Both the position numbers and the translations under genes were made by a program. A stretch of DNA of 64,000 nt, taken from contig NZ_JAAZUH010000001.1 of the NCBI RefSeq assembly GCF_013185915.1, forward strand, positions 1,922,001 through 1,986,000. Reading direction: 5' to 3'. Positions within the stretch are counted from its first letter, which is position 1. Each line of letters opens with the position of its first letter. This DNA is from Stenotrophomonas bentonitica (lineage in GTDB: Bacteria > Pseudomonadota > Gammaproteobacteria > Xanthomonadales > Xanthomonadaceae). The notes under the pieces are model-generated. The model was not told the DNA's origin and ran no database searches. It was given only the letters and a program-made list of their open reading frames with translations. Positions 8,649-16,391 of the stretch are shown here, one piece after another.

Positions 8649-8965
8649 GGCGACAGGCCATCACAACAAGGTGGACGCGGAACCAGTGCATACCGATCAG
8701 CCTGCCTGCAGGGGTCGTGTGCCGTGCCCCCAGTATCGCGCAACGCACGGCGCCCCGGTGGCCCGGCGCCATTGCTGCCTGATCGGCAACACCGTGTGCC
8801 CCCTCGCGGATCTACTGCCCGCTGCCCGGCTTTCCTACGCTGATCCTGCACGGCCACCCTACCGCGCCTGCACGGCGACTCCCCCCTGCCCGGCACGCCT
8901 CGTCCTGCCCGCGCAGCGCCAGCCACGCATTCCTGCCAGCCCGCCCCTATCCAGGAGATTCCCTC
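8649..8965. other. Divergent intergenic region, no gene seen
   Basis: This 317-bp C-rich stretch separates the FUSC-type gene (minus) from the hydrolase pair (plus). I see no coding frame with a convincing start, no clear hairpin and no consensus promoter. It must hold promoters for both directions. The only clear signal is the ribosome-binding site AGGAGA just before 8966. Confidence 0.6.
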
Positions 8966-9886
8966 ATGTTCAGTCTTGATGAAACCGTTGCACCACCGGC
9001 TCCCGCGCTCGACGAACTGGTTCCGTCGCGTTACGCACTCAAGGTCGGCGACATCGACGTACTGGTGGTCAGCGACGGCGTGCTGCCGCTGCCTACCCAG
9101 ATGCTGGGCCACAACGTTTCGGCCGCCGAGCGCGCGCCGTGGTTCAAGGACATGTACCTGCCGCCGGATGCGCTGGACTGGGCCTTGAACGTGATGGTGG
9201 TACGCAGCGGCGACCGCAACATCCTGATCGACGCCGGCCTCGGCATGGACCCCGACCTGAACCTGCCACGTGCCGGCCAGCTGATCCGCCGACTGGGCGC
9301 GTCCGGCATCGACCTGCGCGAGATCACCGACGTGGTGATCACCCACCTGCACATGGACCATATCGGTGGCCTGCTGGTGGACGGCGTAAACGCGCAGCTG
9401 CGCCCCGACCTTCGCATCCACGTGGCCGCTTCCGAAGTGGAATTCTGGAAGGCGCCCGACTTCACCCAAACCAACATGCCGCCGGGCTTCCCGGATGCGC
9501 TACGCGCCACGGCCACGCACTTCCTGGCCGAGTACGGCAGCCAGGTGCGCACCTTCGAAGATGTGCAGGAGATTGCACCGGGCGTCACCGCGCGTCGCAC
9601 CGGCGGCCATACCCCCGGCCACAGCGTGGTGCGGCTGAGCTCGAAGGGCGAAGCGCTCACCTTTGCCGGCGACGCGATCTTCGCGGTCGGCTTCGAGCAG
9701 CCCAACTGGTACAACGGCTTCGAGCATGACCCCGCAGAGGCCGCAACGGTGCGCATCGCCCTGCTCAACGAACTGGCCGGCACCGGCGAAATGCTGGTCG
9801 CCACCCACCTGCCGTTCCCCTCGGTGGGCCGCGTCTCCGCTGACGGCGACGCCTTCCGTTGGGTGCCGGTGTTCTGGGACTTCTGA
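8966..9886 (+). CDS. Metallo-beta-lactamase-fold hydrolase
   Basis: A 306-residue cytoplasmic protein without signal peptide. The metal-binding signature THLHMDHIGG gives H127, H129, D131 and H132; a further His lies in GGHTPGHSV and an Asp in FAGDAIF, so a two-metal site appears complete. The long N-terminal extension and GHTPGHS pattern are those of the AttM/quorum-quenching lactonase branch, but related proteins hydrolyse many esters and lactones, so the substrate is open. The ATG follows AGGAGATTCCCTC. An exported alpha/beta hydrolase follows 45 bp later on the same strand, probably as one operon. Confidence 0.88.
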   Translation: MFSLDETVAPPAPALDELVPSRYALKVGDIDVLVVSDGVLPLPTQMLGHNVSAAERAPWFKDMYLPPDALDWALNVMVVRSGDRNILIDAGLGMDPDLNLPRAGQLIRRLGASGIDLREITDVVITHLHMDHIGGLLVDGVNAQLRPDLRIHVAASEVEFWKAPDFTQTNMPPGFPDALRATATHFLAEYGSQVRTFEDVQEIAPGVTARRTGGHTPGHSVVRLSSKGEALTFAGDAIFAVGFEQPNWYNGFEHDPAEAATVRIALLNELAGTGEMLVATHLPFPSVGRVSADGDAFRWVPVFWDF

Positions 9887-9931
9887 GTCCTCCCCCACGT
9901 CGTTCCCCTTCCCTTTGCAGGAGATAGTCCG

Positions 9932-10882
9932 ATGAACACGATCACCCGCACCCTCGCCGCTACCGCTCTGGCCATGGCTGTCCAGGCTGGCAGCTCCGCT
10001 GACGCCGCCAACCCGACGCGCCCGGCGCCGGTTGCCACCGCGTACACCCCCAGCACCATCACCACCGCCGATGGCGTGCAGCTGTACTACAAGGACTGGG
10101 GCCCGAAAGACGGTCCGGTGGTGACCTTCAGCCACGGCTGGCCGCTGGACTCGGACAGCTGGGACCCGCAGATGATGTTCCTGGCCAGCAAGGGCTACCG
10201 CGTGGTCGCCCACGACCGCCGCGGCCACGGCCGCTCCAGCCAGCCGTGGGACGGCAACGACATGGACCACTACGCCGACGATCTGGCCACGGTGATCAAT
10301 ACGCTGGGCCTGAAGGACGTCACTTTGGTGGGCTTCTCCACTGGCGGCGGTGAAGTGGCGCGCTACATCGGTCGCTACGGCACCGACCGCGTCAAGAAGG
10401 CCGTGCTGATCAGCGCCGTGCCGCCCTTCATGCTCAAGACCGCAGACAATCCGGGCGGCGTACCGATCGATGTCTTCGACGGCATGCGCAAGGGCCAGCT
10501 GGAGAACCGCTCGCAGCTGTTCAAGGACGTTCCCAGCGGCCCGTTCTACGGCTACAACCGGCCTGGCGCGAAACCGAACCAGGCCTTGATCGATGCCTGG
10601 TGGGCGCAGGGTATGGCCGGCGGTTTGAAGAACACCTACGACTCGGTTGCCGCGTTCTCCGCCACCGACTTCCGCGATGACCTGAAGCGCTTCAACGTGC
10701 CCACCCTGATCATCCATGGCGACGACGACCAGGTGGTGCCGATCGACGTGGGTGGCCGGCAGTCGGCCAAGCTGATCAAGGGTGCGAGGCTGATCGAGTA
10801 TCCCGGCGCACCGCATGGTTTGACTGAGACGCACAAGGACAAGGTCAATCAGGATTTGCTGGCATTCCTGCAGGAAAAGTGA
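9932..10882 (+). CDS. Exported alpha/beta hydrolase (non-haem haloperoxidase-like)
   Basis: A 316-residue protein with an N-terminal signal peptide (about residues 1-27, ending SADAAN) directing it to the periplasm or beyond. The fold signature is complete: oxyanion region SHGWPLD, nucleophile elbow GFSTGGGE with Ser136, acid in [10 protein letters not shown], and His in GAPHGLTE. The closest family by pattern is the cofactor-free chloroperoxidase/esterase group ([19 protein letters not shown]). True physiological activity is usually esterase, so the substrate is not claimed. A strong ribosome-binding site (GCAGGAGA) precedes the ATG. It is probably cotranscribed with the upstream metallo-hydrolase. 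Confidence 0.88.
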   Translation: MNTITRTLAATALAMAVQAGSSADAANPTRPAPVATAYTPSTITTADGVQLYYKDWGPKDGPVVTFSHGWPLDSDSWDPQMMFLASKGYRVVAHDRRGHGRSSQPWDGNDMDHYADDLATVINTLGLKDVTLVGFSTGGGEVARYIGRYGTDRVKKAVLISAVPPFMLKTADNPGGVPIDVFDGMRKGQLENRSQLFKDVPSGPFYGYNRPGAKPNQALIDAWWAQGMAGGLKNTYDSVAAFSATDFRDDLKRFNVPTLIIHGDDDQVVPIDVGGRQSAKLIKGARLIEYPGAPHGLTETHKDKVNQDLLAFLQEK

Positions 10883-10913
10883 TCCTTCATCGGATCAAAC
10901 AATCCCTCACGCG

Positions 10914-10940
10914 CGGACCCGGGTAGCGTGCCCGGGTCCG
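10914..10940. terminator. Hairpin after the hydrolase operon
   Basis: 10-bp perfect arms CGGACCCGGG/CCCGGGTCCG around the 7-nt centre TAGCGTG, 32 bp after the stop codon. There is no T-run, so it may be a factor-assisted terminator or a decayed SMAG-type repeat (the sequence reads GTAG at the loop). Confidence 0.6.
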
Positions 10941-11099
10941 CCCAGTTCGCAGAGAGCGAGGCGATGTTCGCACGCAACTTCTAACTCCTGCTGCTATTGC
11001 TGCACAGCGCCCGCCGCGCCCTGCTGGTCTTGGTGTACATGGAAACTTGCGGTGGGTGGTCAGGCCGGTGCTCCCAATGGGCCGGCTTCTGACAAGCAT

Positions 11100-11426
11100 T
11101 CATCCGCAGGCACCGCCTGACGTTGACTCGATGTAGTCCACTACGAGCTCTGCCCTGCTTGCACGGACGAGAGCAGCAGGCGTCTGATCGGCGAACTCTT
11201 GGAGTGGCTCATTCAAGAACCAGAACATCGCGCGGCTTCGGTCACCACCGGCCGCGATTTCGGCAGCCACCAAGACCCGCTCCACCTGTTCAGTGTAGTG
11301 CTGGCGGCCGCCATCCCCGGATAGCGCCGGCGAGAACGGGACGACAGCACCAGAATCATGTTCCTGCACGTAACGCACCTCCAACCATGGCGCCGCACTC
11401 GCTTGTCGAGATTGCTCCAAGGTCAA
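11100..11426 (-). CDS. MbcA/ParS/Xre-type antitoxin domain protein (DUF2384-like), possibly truncated
   Basis: The C-terminal half reads as the toxin-binding domain of Xre/MbcA/ParS antitoxins (FWFLNEPLQEFADQTPAALVRASRAELVVDYIES; compare the family pattern of a W/F-LN-P-L-G--P-L hook followed by a helix). No N-terminal HTH is recognisable. The only in-frame start is TTG at 11426 with a stop four codons upstream, so the gene may be a 5'-truncated remnant. No RES-domain toxin lies next to it; the gene directly upstream on the same strand is an unknown protein. Assignment is by motif memory only. Confidence 0.55.
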   Translation of the reverse strand: MTLEQSRQASAAPWLEVRYVQEHDSGAVVPFSPALSGDGGRQHYTEQVERVLVAAEIAAGGDRSRAMFWFLNEPLQEFADQTPAALVRASRAELVVDYIESTSGGACG

Positions 11427-11438
11427 CCATGGGCCTCA

Positions 11439-11465
11439 ACGAAGCCCGCAGTGTACGGGCTTCGT
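11439..11465. terminator. Hairpin between the two small island genes
   Basis: 10-bp inverted repeat ACGAAGCCCG/CGGGCTTCGT with loop CAGTGTA, 15 bp beyond the stop codon of the 11481-11963 gene. It has no T-run. It could terminate that gene or attenuate the antitoxin-like gene. Confidence 0.55.
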
Positions 11466-11480
11466 CGTGCTCAGGAACCG

Positions 11481-11963
11481 CTAATGCACGCATTCCGAAG
11501 CGGCCTTGATCGCTTCAGCCACCGGGTCCGGCGTCAGAGGAATGGCAGCCGTATCAACGATCGAGATCAGCCCGAGCAGATTTCGCACGCTCAGATCCTC
11601 CACCGAGCCCGGGCAGCGGTCCAGGATGTCGACAAGCGCCAGCAGCTCAACCACGCTCAGGTCGAATACTCTCAGTAGTCGCCGGATGACGCTGAACAGT
11701 TCCTTCCTCGAGACGTCGTCGGGTCCAAGCAGGCGGTTCACGAAGGTGCCGGGCAACTCGGGGTGAACATCGCGGGTGGCGGAAATGGCACGCAGCACCG
11801 CACCCATCGTGAGTGACTCAAAGGGCTCCTGGATGGCGTTGAGGTGCTTCTCAAGCGTGCACCACTGAGGGCTTCCCCAGTCCAGCGTACCGGCGATGTA
11901 GCTGAAGTAGGAGACGAAGTTGACGGTGGTGCGCTCTGGCGCGCCTAGGGATTCGTGGGACAT
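11481..11963 (-). CDS. Conserved-looking hypothetical protein
   Basis: A 160-residue soluble, mostly helical protein that I do not recognise. The ATG at 11963 is chosen over an upstream in-frame start because GAGGAA lies 7 nt before it. The sequence has aromatic N-terminal residues (FVSYFSYIAGTLDWGSPQW) and amphipathic leucine-rich helices later (LFSVIRRLLRVFDLSVVELLALVDIL). It has no signal peptide or transmembrane helix. It stands first in a possible two-gene minus-strand unit with the antitoxin-like gene, inside the atypical island; no function can be assigned. Confidence 0.6.
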   Translation of the reverse strand: MSHESLGAPERTTVNFVSYFSYIAGTLDWGSPQWCTLEKHLNAIQEPFESLTMGAVLRAISATRDVHPELPGTFVNRLLGPDDVSRKELFSVIRRLLRVFDLSVVELLALVDILDRCPGSVEDLSVRNLLGLISIVDTAAIPLTPDPVAEAIKAASECVH

Positions 11964-12046
11964 TGGGCGTTCCTCAGTTGGACTTGGGTCCAGCGCCCTA
12001 CGGCAGTTCCGACGGACGCTGGTGCGCCTCACTTGTCGGGCTGCAA

Positions 12047-12080
12047 ATCCCGGTCGCCGACTGTACGGCGACAGCGGGAT
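12047..12080. repeat. Strong hairpin of unknown role
   Basis: Arms ATCCCG-GTCGCCG and CGGCGAC-AG-CGGGAT form 13 base pairs with a 2-nt bulge and loop ACTGTA. It lies about 85 bp upstream of the 11963 gene, without a T-run on either side. Confidence 0.5.
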
Positions 12081-12410
12081 CTTCTGCGGTACGTGCCGTG
12101 GTCGTCAAAGGGTCAACAGTCGTTCTGCACACTGGGTCCCGGAAAGGCGCTCGAACTGTGAGTTGGACCACGTTAGCCGAAGCCAAACGCGACAAAGACA
12201 ATGTCTCACTGCGAATCCAGAGGCAGCAGATATAGGTCGCAATCGGCCCGCGAGGCCGAATTCGAACTCCAGTGACCATGCCCGCGACAAAGGTTACCTT
12301 GCGTCAATCATCGCTACACCCAGACGCACGTCACACGTCGGTCCAGATCCGACCTCCAACATCCACCAGCCAATAAACCCCTGAACGAAGTAACGCTTTA
12401 GGAGCTCACG

Positions 12411-12506
12411 ATGGTTGACCCGGACGGGGGAGCGACCGTAAGTTTTCCGCGCCGGGAGCATTCCACCTACGAGACTCTAACGATTCTCTGGATTCCAGAG
12501 CGCTAG
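12411..12506 (+). CDS. Possible 31-residue small protein or leader
   Basis: ATG at 12411 is preceded by AGGAG at 12400-12404 (6-nt gap), and the frame runs to TAG. The product starts MVDPDGGATVSF and ends LTILWIPER. It lies 100 bp upstream of the Fic gene. Only the ribosome-binding site supports it. Confidence 0.28.
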   Translation: MVDPDGGATVSFPRREHSTYETLTILWIPER

Positions 12507-12557
12507 TTGCAGCAGGCCGGCGGGTGATGACAAGCCCCTCATAACCTTAGAATCAGC

Positions 12558-12580
12558 CCTCGGCAGCTTGCTGCCGGGGG
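12558..12580. repeat. Palindrome just upstream of the second Fic gene
   Basis: The core CGGCAGCTTGCTGCCG (12561-12576) is a perfect 7-bp hairpin extended by C/G-rich flanks. It lies 30 bp before the Fic start and could be an operator or a leader hairpin. Confidence 0.45.
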
Positions 12581-12606
12581 CATTGTCTTTCCATGTAGGT
12601 CCTCCC

Positions 12607-13938
12607 ATGAGAGTTCCCGTCGATCCGCCAAAGCTGGGCCAAGTGTTCGAGGAAGTCGCACGGGCCGGCATGCTCATGGATGTCTACATGGGCAACTTCT
12701 CGTCCGAAGTTCAGGATGATTACATTCACTGGGACAAGCTCCGGCACAAAACACCACCGAAGGGGCTGACGCCGCGCACTTGGTGGGCAGCAATCAAGTT
12801 CGCGAGGCTTGCTCTCAGGCAAGAGCTTGCCCTTCAGGACAAGCACGGCCAGAGCTTCTCGGTGTCCATCAGTACCAGGCTACTGAAGAGTCTCCACTAC
12901 ATCGACCTCGAAGCTTCAGGCGCGACTCGGAAGAGTAAGGGCCTTGGAAAGTCCGGACGGCGCTTCATTCGCTCACTGATCGAAGAATCGATTGCGTCAT
13001 CCCAGTTGGAGGGCGCCACCACAAGTTGCGCGGTAGCAAAGGAAATGCTGATCACCGGTCGACCTCCGCGCGATCAAAGCGAACGGATGATCTACAGCAA
13101 CTACCTGGCCATGAAGCTGGTGAGGGAGAGGGGGAAGCGGCGCTTCACCGTTGATGAAATCCTGGAGCTGCACGCGTTAATCACCGCCGGGACCATGGAG
13201 TCAGAGGGCGACTGTGGACGGTTGCGCGATGCCGATGACAACGTCCTGATCTTCGACCGTGGCTCAGACACCATGTTGCATACGCCCCCACCCGCCAGGG
13301 AAGTCAGGGAGCGGCTGGAAAGGCTGTGCGAGTTCGCCAACGGTCAGAACGAAGACCCGTTCATTCATCCAGTGGTTCGAGCAATCGCCATCCACTTCCA
13401 GATCGGCTACGACCACCCGTTCTGCGACGGTAACGGGCGCACTGCCCGAGTGCTGTTCTACTGGTCGATGATGAATTCCGGCTACTGGCTTACCGAGTAC
13501 CTGTCCATCTCAAGTGTTCTGAGGAAGTCGCAAGGCAACTACATGCGCGCCTACCTCTACACCGAGCATGACGATTCGGACATGACCTACTTCATCTCTC
13601 AGCAGCTCGATGCGATTGAGCAATCGATTGCGGGATTGCACGCCTATATAAAGAGCAAGAGCGACCAGAAGCGCCAAGTGCACCGCACACTGGGTACCTC
13701 ACGGGTTGCCGGGATCGAGCTTAACCACCGGCAGCGTGCGCTTCTCGCGAACGCACTGAACGATCCAGATCGCGGCTACACCGTGGCCACCCACCGTGCT
13801 GCCCATCAGATTTCTTACCCGACGGCTCTCGGCGACCTGACGGCCTTGGTGCATGCAGGGCTGTTCGAGACGCAAAAGGCAGGAAGGGCGTACGAGTACT
13901 TGCCAGCTTCAGACTTCGCAGACCGTCTTAGAACGTAG
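12607..13938 (+). CDS. Fic family protein, second type
   Basis: A 443-residue Fic protein. The catalytic motif is intact: H270-P-F-C-D274-G-N-G-R278. The inhibitory helix motif S131-S-Q-L-E135-G marks class II auto-inhibition. The N-terminal 110 residues match no domain I know, and the C-terminal ~80 residues (ELNHRQRALLANALNDPDRGYTVATH) resemble a winged helix. It differs from the 3.1-4.3 kb Fic protein in length, N-terminus and operator. The ATG at 12607 (MRVPVDPPK) is preferred over the in-frame ATG at 12568, which would place translation through the palindrome. It is the first plus-strand gene of the island. Confidence 0.9.
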   Translation: MRVPVDPPKLGQVFEEVARAGMLMDVYMGNFSSEVQDDYIHWDKLRHKTPPKGLTPRTWWAAIKFARLALRQELALQDKHGQSFSVSISTRLLKSLHYIDLEASGATRKSKGLGKSGRRFIRSLIEESIASSQLEGATTSCAVAKEMLITGRPPRDQSERMIYSNYLAMKLVRERGKRRFTVDEILELHALITAGTMESEGDCGRLRDADDNVLIFDRGSDTMLHTPPPAREVRERLERLCEFANGQNEDPFIHPVVRAIAIHFQIGYDHPFCDGNGRTARVLFYWSMMNSGYWLTEYLSISSVLRKSQGNYMRAYLYTEHDDSDMTYFISQQLDAIEQSIAGLHAYIKSKSDQKRQVHRTLGTSRVAGIELNHRQRALLANALNDPDRGYTVATHRAAHQISYPTALGDLTALVHAGLFETQKAGRAYEYLPASDFADRLRT

Positions 13939-14287
13939 GCAACCCCACGCAGGTGAGGCGACCCACCTCCCGACCCACACTAGGGACCGGATCTTGCCAG
14001 TCCCTGGCGCCCTATTTTTAGACCCGTCTAGCGCGCAGGGTTCTGCAAGGTGGGTCCCCCAAAGCGGAGGGCCACCAGCGTTAACAGGGACGCCACGGGG
14101 CGCTACCGCAGTGGTGCACAAATGGGGGGGGGGCCGAAGAGCGCAGGCAGGGCGGAGAGAAGACTGAGCGGGCGAGGTCCGGACAGGCGACGCACGTCCG
14201 TATTTTCGCATATTCGCGCAGCATGCGATTGTGCAGGCCTGAGGACATCGGTCAGAATGCGCATCTCTAAGGAACGGGGATGGCGAG
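13939..14287. other. Non-coding gap with a G10 tract
   Basis: 349 bp between the Fic and ATPase genes. It contains a run of ten G (14124-14133) and a GC-rich stretch ending CCCTATTTTTAG (about 14011-14022) that may terminate the Fic transcript. No gene or RNA is recognised. Confidence 0.5.
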
Positions 14288-15814
14288 ATGGGAATTCTGG
14301 AATGGGTACAGTTCGGCAAGGTATCGGCGGAGAGAGATGAAAACCTGTCTTCGTACTTCTATGACAACGGCGCCCTCACTGGGGCAATAAGCAATTCCAC
14401 GGCGTTCTTGGTCCTCGGTCGCAAAGGCGCAGGAAAAACGGCTCTGTTCAAGCACTTGAACTCAAACAAGGCCGACTTCCTTCAGGACGACGACATCCTC
14501 CTGTCGCAATCTTTCGAAGACTATAACTGGAATATCCACGCAGTCTTGGCCGACGAGACCAAAGCTGCCTCGATGGTCTACAAGCAGTCCTGGAAGTTCG
14601 TGATCTACGCCGAGTCGGTGCAGTCAATTGCCAAGCACTACGCCGATAAAGGAGAGAAGGCTCCTAAGGATATCGCGGCTGCGGCGAGGCTCCTTGAAAG
14701 GCTGTTTGATACACCAGCACCCTCGGTCATGCAGTTGATAGGACGCAAGATGCTTCAGCTATCAAAGCTGAAGCTGCCATCTGCCGGCGTTGATGTAACG
14801 GCTGGTGAGATAGGTGACCTCAGCGCGGATGCAGGTGAGATAACGTTTGACAACGTTAGAGATGACTCTTCCCTTCGGCACCGGCTTACGGAGAACGTTG
14901 CGAACATCACTGATCTTCTTGAGAAGGCACTCAAAGCCGATACAAGTTGGCCAAGAACATTCGTCTGTTTTGATCGCGTCGATGAGGCTTGGGACAGCTC
15001 TTCGATTAGTTCTTCGATGCCTGTCGTGGCTGGCTTGGTCGCTGCCGCAGAATCGATTAACGCGGATTTCGGTGGCAGGTTACGGCCACTGGTGTTTCTG
15101 AGAGAGGATATCTTTGAGACATTGAGCATCAATGATCTCAATAAGTTGAGGTCGGATTGCGGAGCGCTTCTGCACTGGAGCAAGGAGGGACTTAGCGCAA
15201 TGATCCTACGACGGATTAATTTCTTCGCAGCGGCCAAAGGTGTTGCATCCGTCGCGTCACTGGATTCGCTGTTCGATAAGAGTGAAATGCGCCAGCGGCA
15301 GAAGCCCTTCGCATACATTCTTCGGCGAACCATGATGAGGCCCCGCGACCTTATTGCCATTCTGTCGAAGACTGCCGAGGTAATGAAGGAGAAGGAGAAC
15401 GACCCCTTCGCGGACGAAGCTAGGAGCTTTGAAAAGCTCGAGTGCGAGAGCGTGTACGACGCCGAGCCGGGATACTCCGAGTGGCTCAAGAATGAGATCC
15501 TCGATGAGTGGCGCGTTCAAAAGCCAATCATCGATAAGCTATTCCAGGGAATCCAGAACATCGGATCAACAAATATTACCAAGGAAAAATTCTTCGAAAG
15601 CGTACAGCTTCTTGAGCCGTCTACGGATGAGGGAGCGATCGTTGGTCACTTGAAGTTCCTGTTCGACAACTCCATCATCGGCTTCAAGTTGGGCGACTCA
15701 ACGCAGTGGCGATTCAAGTGCTTCTACCCTTCTCAAGGCTTTGTCGAGTCTGATGAGTATCGGGTACACGATGGACTGGTGCGGGTGCTCAACCTCAGAG
15801 AGCCTAGGTCTTAA
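14288..15814 (+). CDS. P-loop ATPase, Sll1717-like family
   Basis: A 508-residue cytoplasmic ATPase. Walker A is GRKGAGKT at residues 44-51, directly after an N-terminal FGKVSAERDENL segment. Walker B is FVCFDRVDEAW with D229, D232 and E233. A later patch KPFAYILRRTMMRPRDLIAIL is typical of the STAND/KAP-like branch, where it follows the ATPase core. I recognise the overall pattern as the Sll1717 family, often found in variable regions near nucleases. Base composition is clearly lower in GC than the flanks, which supports transfer. The next gene, convergent on the minus strand, is nuclease-like. A defence role is inferred from context only. Confidence 0.75.
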   Translation: MGILEWVQFGKVSAERDENLSSYFYDNGALTGAISNSTAFLVLGRKGAGKTALFKHLNSNKADFLQDDDILLSQSFEDYNWNIHAVLADETKAASMVYKQSWKFVIYAESVQSIAKHYADKGEKAPKDIAAAARLLERLFDTPAPSVMQLIGRKMLQLSKLKLPSAGVDVTAGEIGDLSADAGEITFDNVRDDSSLRHRLTENVANITDLLEKALKADTSWPRTFVCFDRVDEAWDSSSISSSMPVVAGLVAAAESINADFGGRLRPLVFLREDIFETLSINDLNKLRSDCGALLHWSKEGLSAMILRRINFFAAAKGVASVASLDSLFDKSEMRQRQKPFAYILRRTMMRPRDLIAILSKTAEVMKEKENDPFADEARSFEKLECESVYDAEPGYSEWLKNEILDEWRVQKPIIDKLFQGIQNIGSTNITKEKFFESVQLLEPSTDEGAIVGHLKFLFDNSIIGFKLGDSTQWRFKCFYPSQGFVESDEYRVHDGLVRVLNLREPRS

Positions 15815-16391
15815 CGCGACGAGATCGCTTCGCCCTCCCGAGCCTCCACATTCGACTAGGGCGGCTCGATCGTTCGCACCCCAAGCCTGTCTGAGGGCGG
15901 GCTTGGGATCCCGCGTGGGCCGAGATCTGCACGCTGAATGATGCTCACAGCCTGCAGGAAGGCGCCCTCGGGGAGCGAAGCAAAGGTTGCCCCGACTCGG
16001 TAACGAATGGCATGAAGCTATGATGGCCGCCTAGGGAAAACCACCCGCGCCGCAGCGCTGTATAGAATCGGAAGGGGCGAAGCTTCGCTGTACCCATTCG
16101 GCCGGATAGCCGCATGCTGCCAGTGAAGCGGACCGACAACCTAATGGCAAACTCAACCTTGGAGAGCTTCTGACAGCGCTTCATCACGACGGGATTGTGC
16201 GAGGGTGTCATCGAAAAGCGGGGCCGCTTTTCGCTTCATGGCCAGAAGCATCCTTAGCATTGCCGACAATGCAGGCAATCGCGTCGACAAGCGTGATGCA
16301 GCCGGGCATCAGTCGCATGTAAAGGCGTATCGCCACGACCACCAAACTCGGCGGTTGGCCCGCCCCGAAAGCGGCAGCCAATGAACGAACT
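15815..16391. other. Island gap, no convincing gene
   Basis: 577 bp between the convergent ATPase and nuclease-like genes. Short frames exist on both strands, but none has a ribosome-binding site or recognisable domain. The only clear structure is the hairpin at 16212-16233. Confidence 0.5.
16212..16233. terminator. Symmetric hairpin between convergent island genes
   Basis: Perfect 10-bp arms CGAAAAGCGG/CCGCTTTTCG with a 2-bp centre. The A/T-rich half of each arm resembles a bidirectional terminator, although the T-run lies within the stem. Confidence 0.5.

Larger units (their letters stand above)
11964..12606. other. Gene-poor island segment
   Basis: About 640 bp between divergent genes. 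It holds a strong imperfect hairpin (12047-12080), a possible 31-codon reading frame with a good ribosome-binding site (12411-12506) and a palindrome (12558-12580) before the Fic gene. I see no other gene or tRNA fragment. Confidence 0.55.

Noticed and set aside
10914..10940. Clear SMAG element
   Set aside because: GTAG is present but sits in the loop of the hairpin rather than at its base, so a terminator-like hairpin is the safer call.
12230..12290. tRNA-like sequence (GAATTCGAACTCCAGTGACC)
   Set aside because: It resembles a T-arm at first sight, but no T-stem pairing, acceptor stem or anticodon arm can be drawn.
15945..16211. 88-codon minus-strand frame
   Set aside because: Lies in a gap without a start signal and has a random-looking Arg/Ser/Leu composition.
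16237..16383. 48-codon plus-strand frame between the convergent island genes
   Set aside because: No ribosome-binding site, no recognisable domain and unusual composition; left as part of the non-coding gap.
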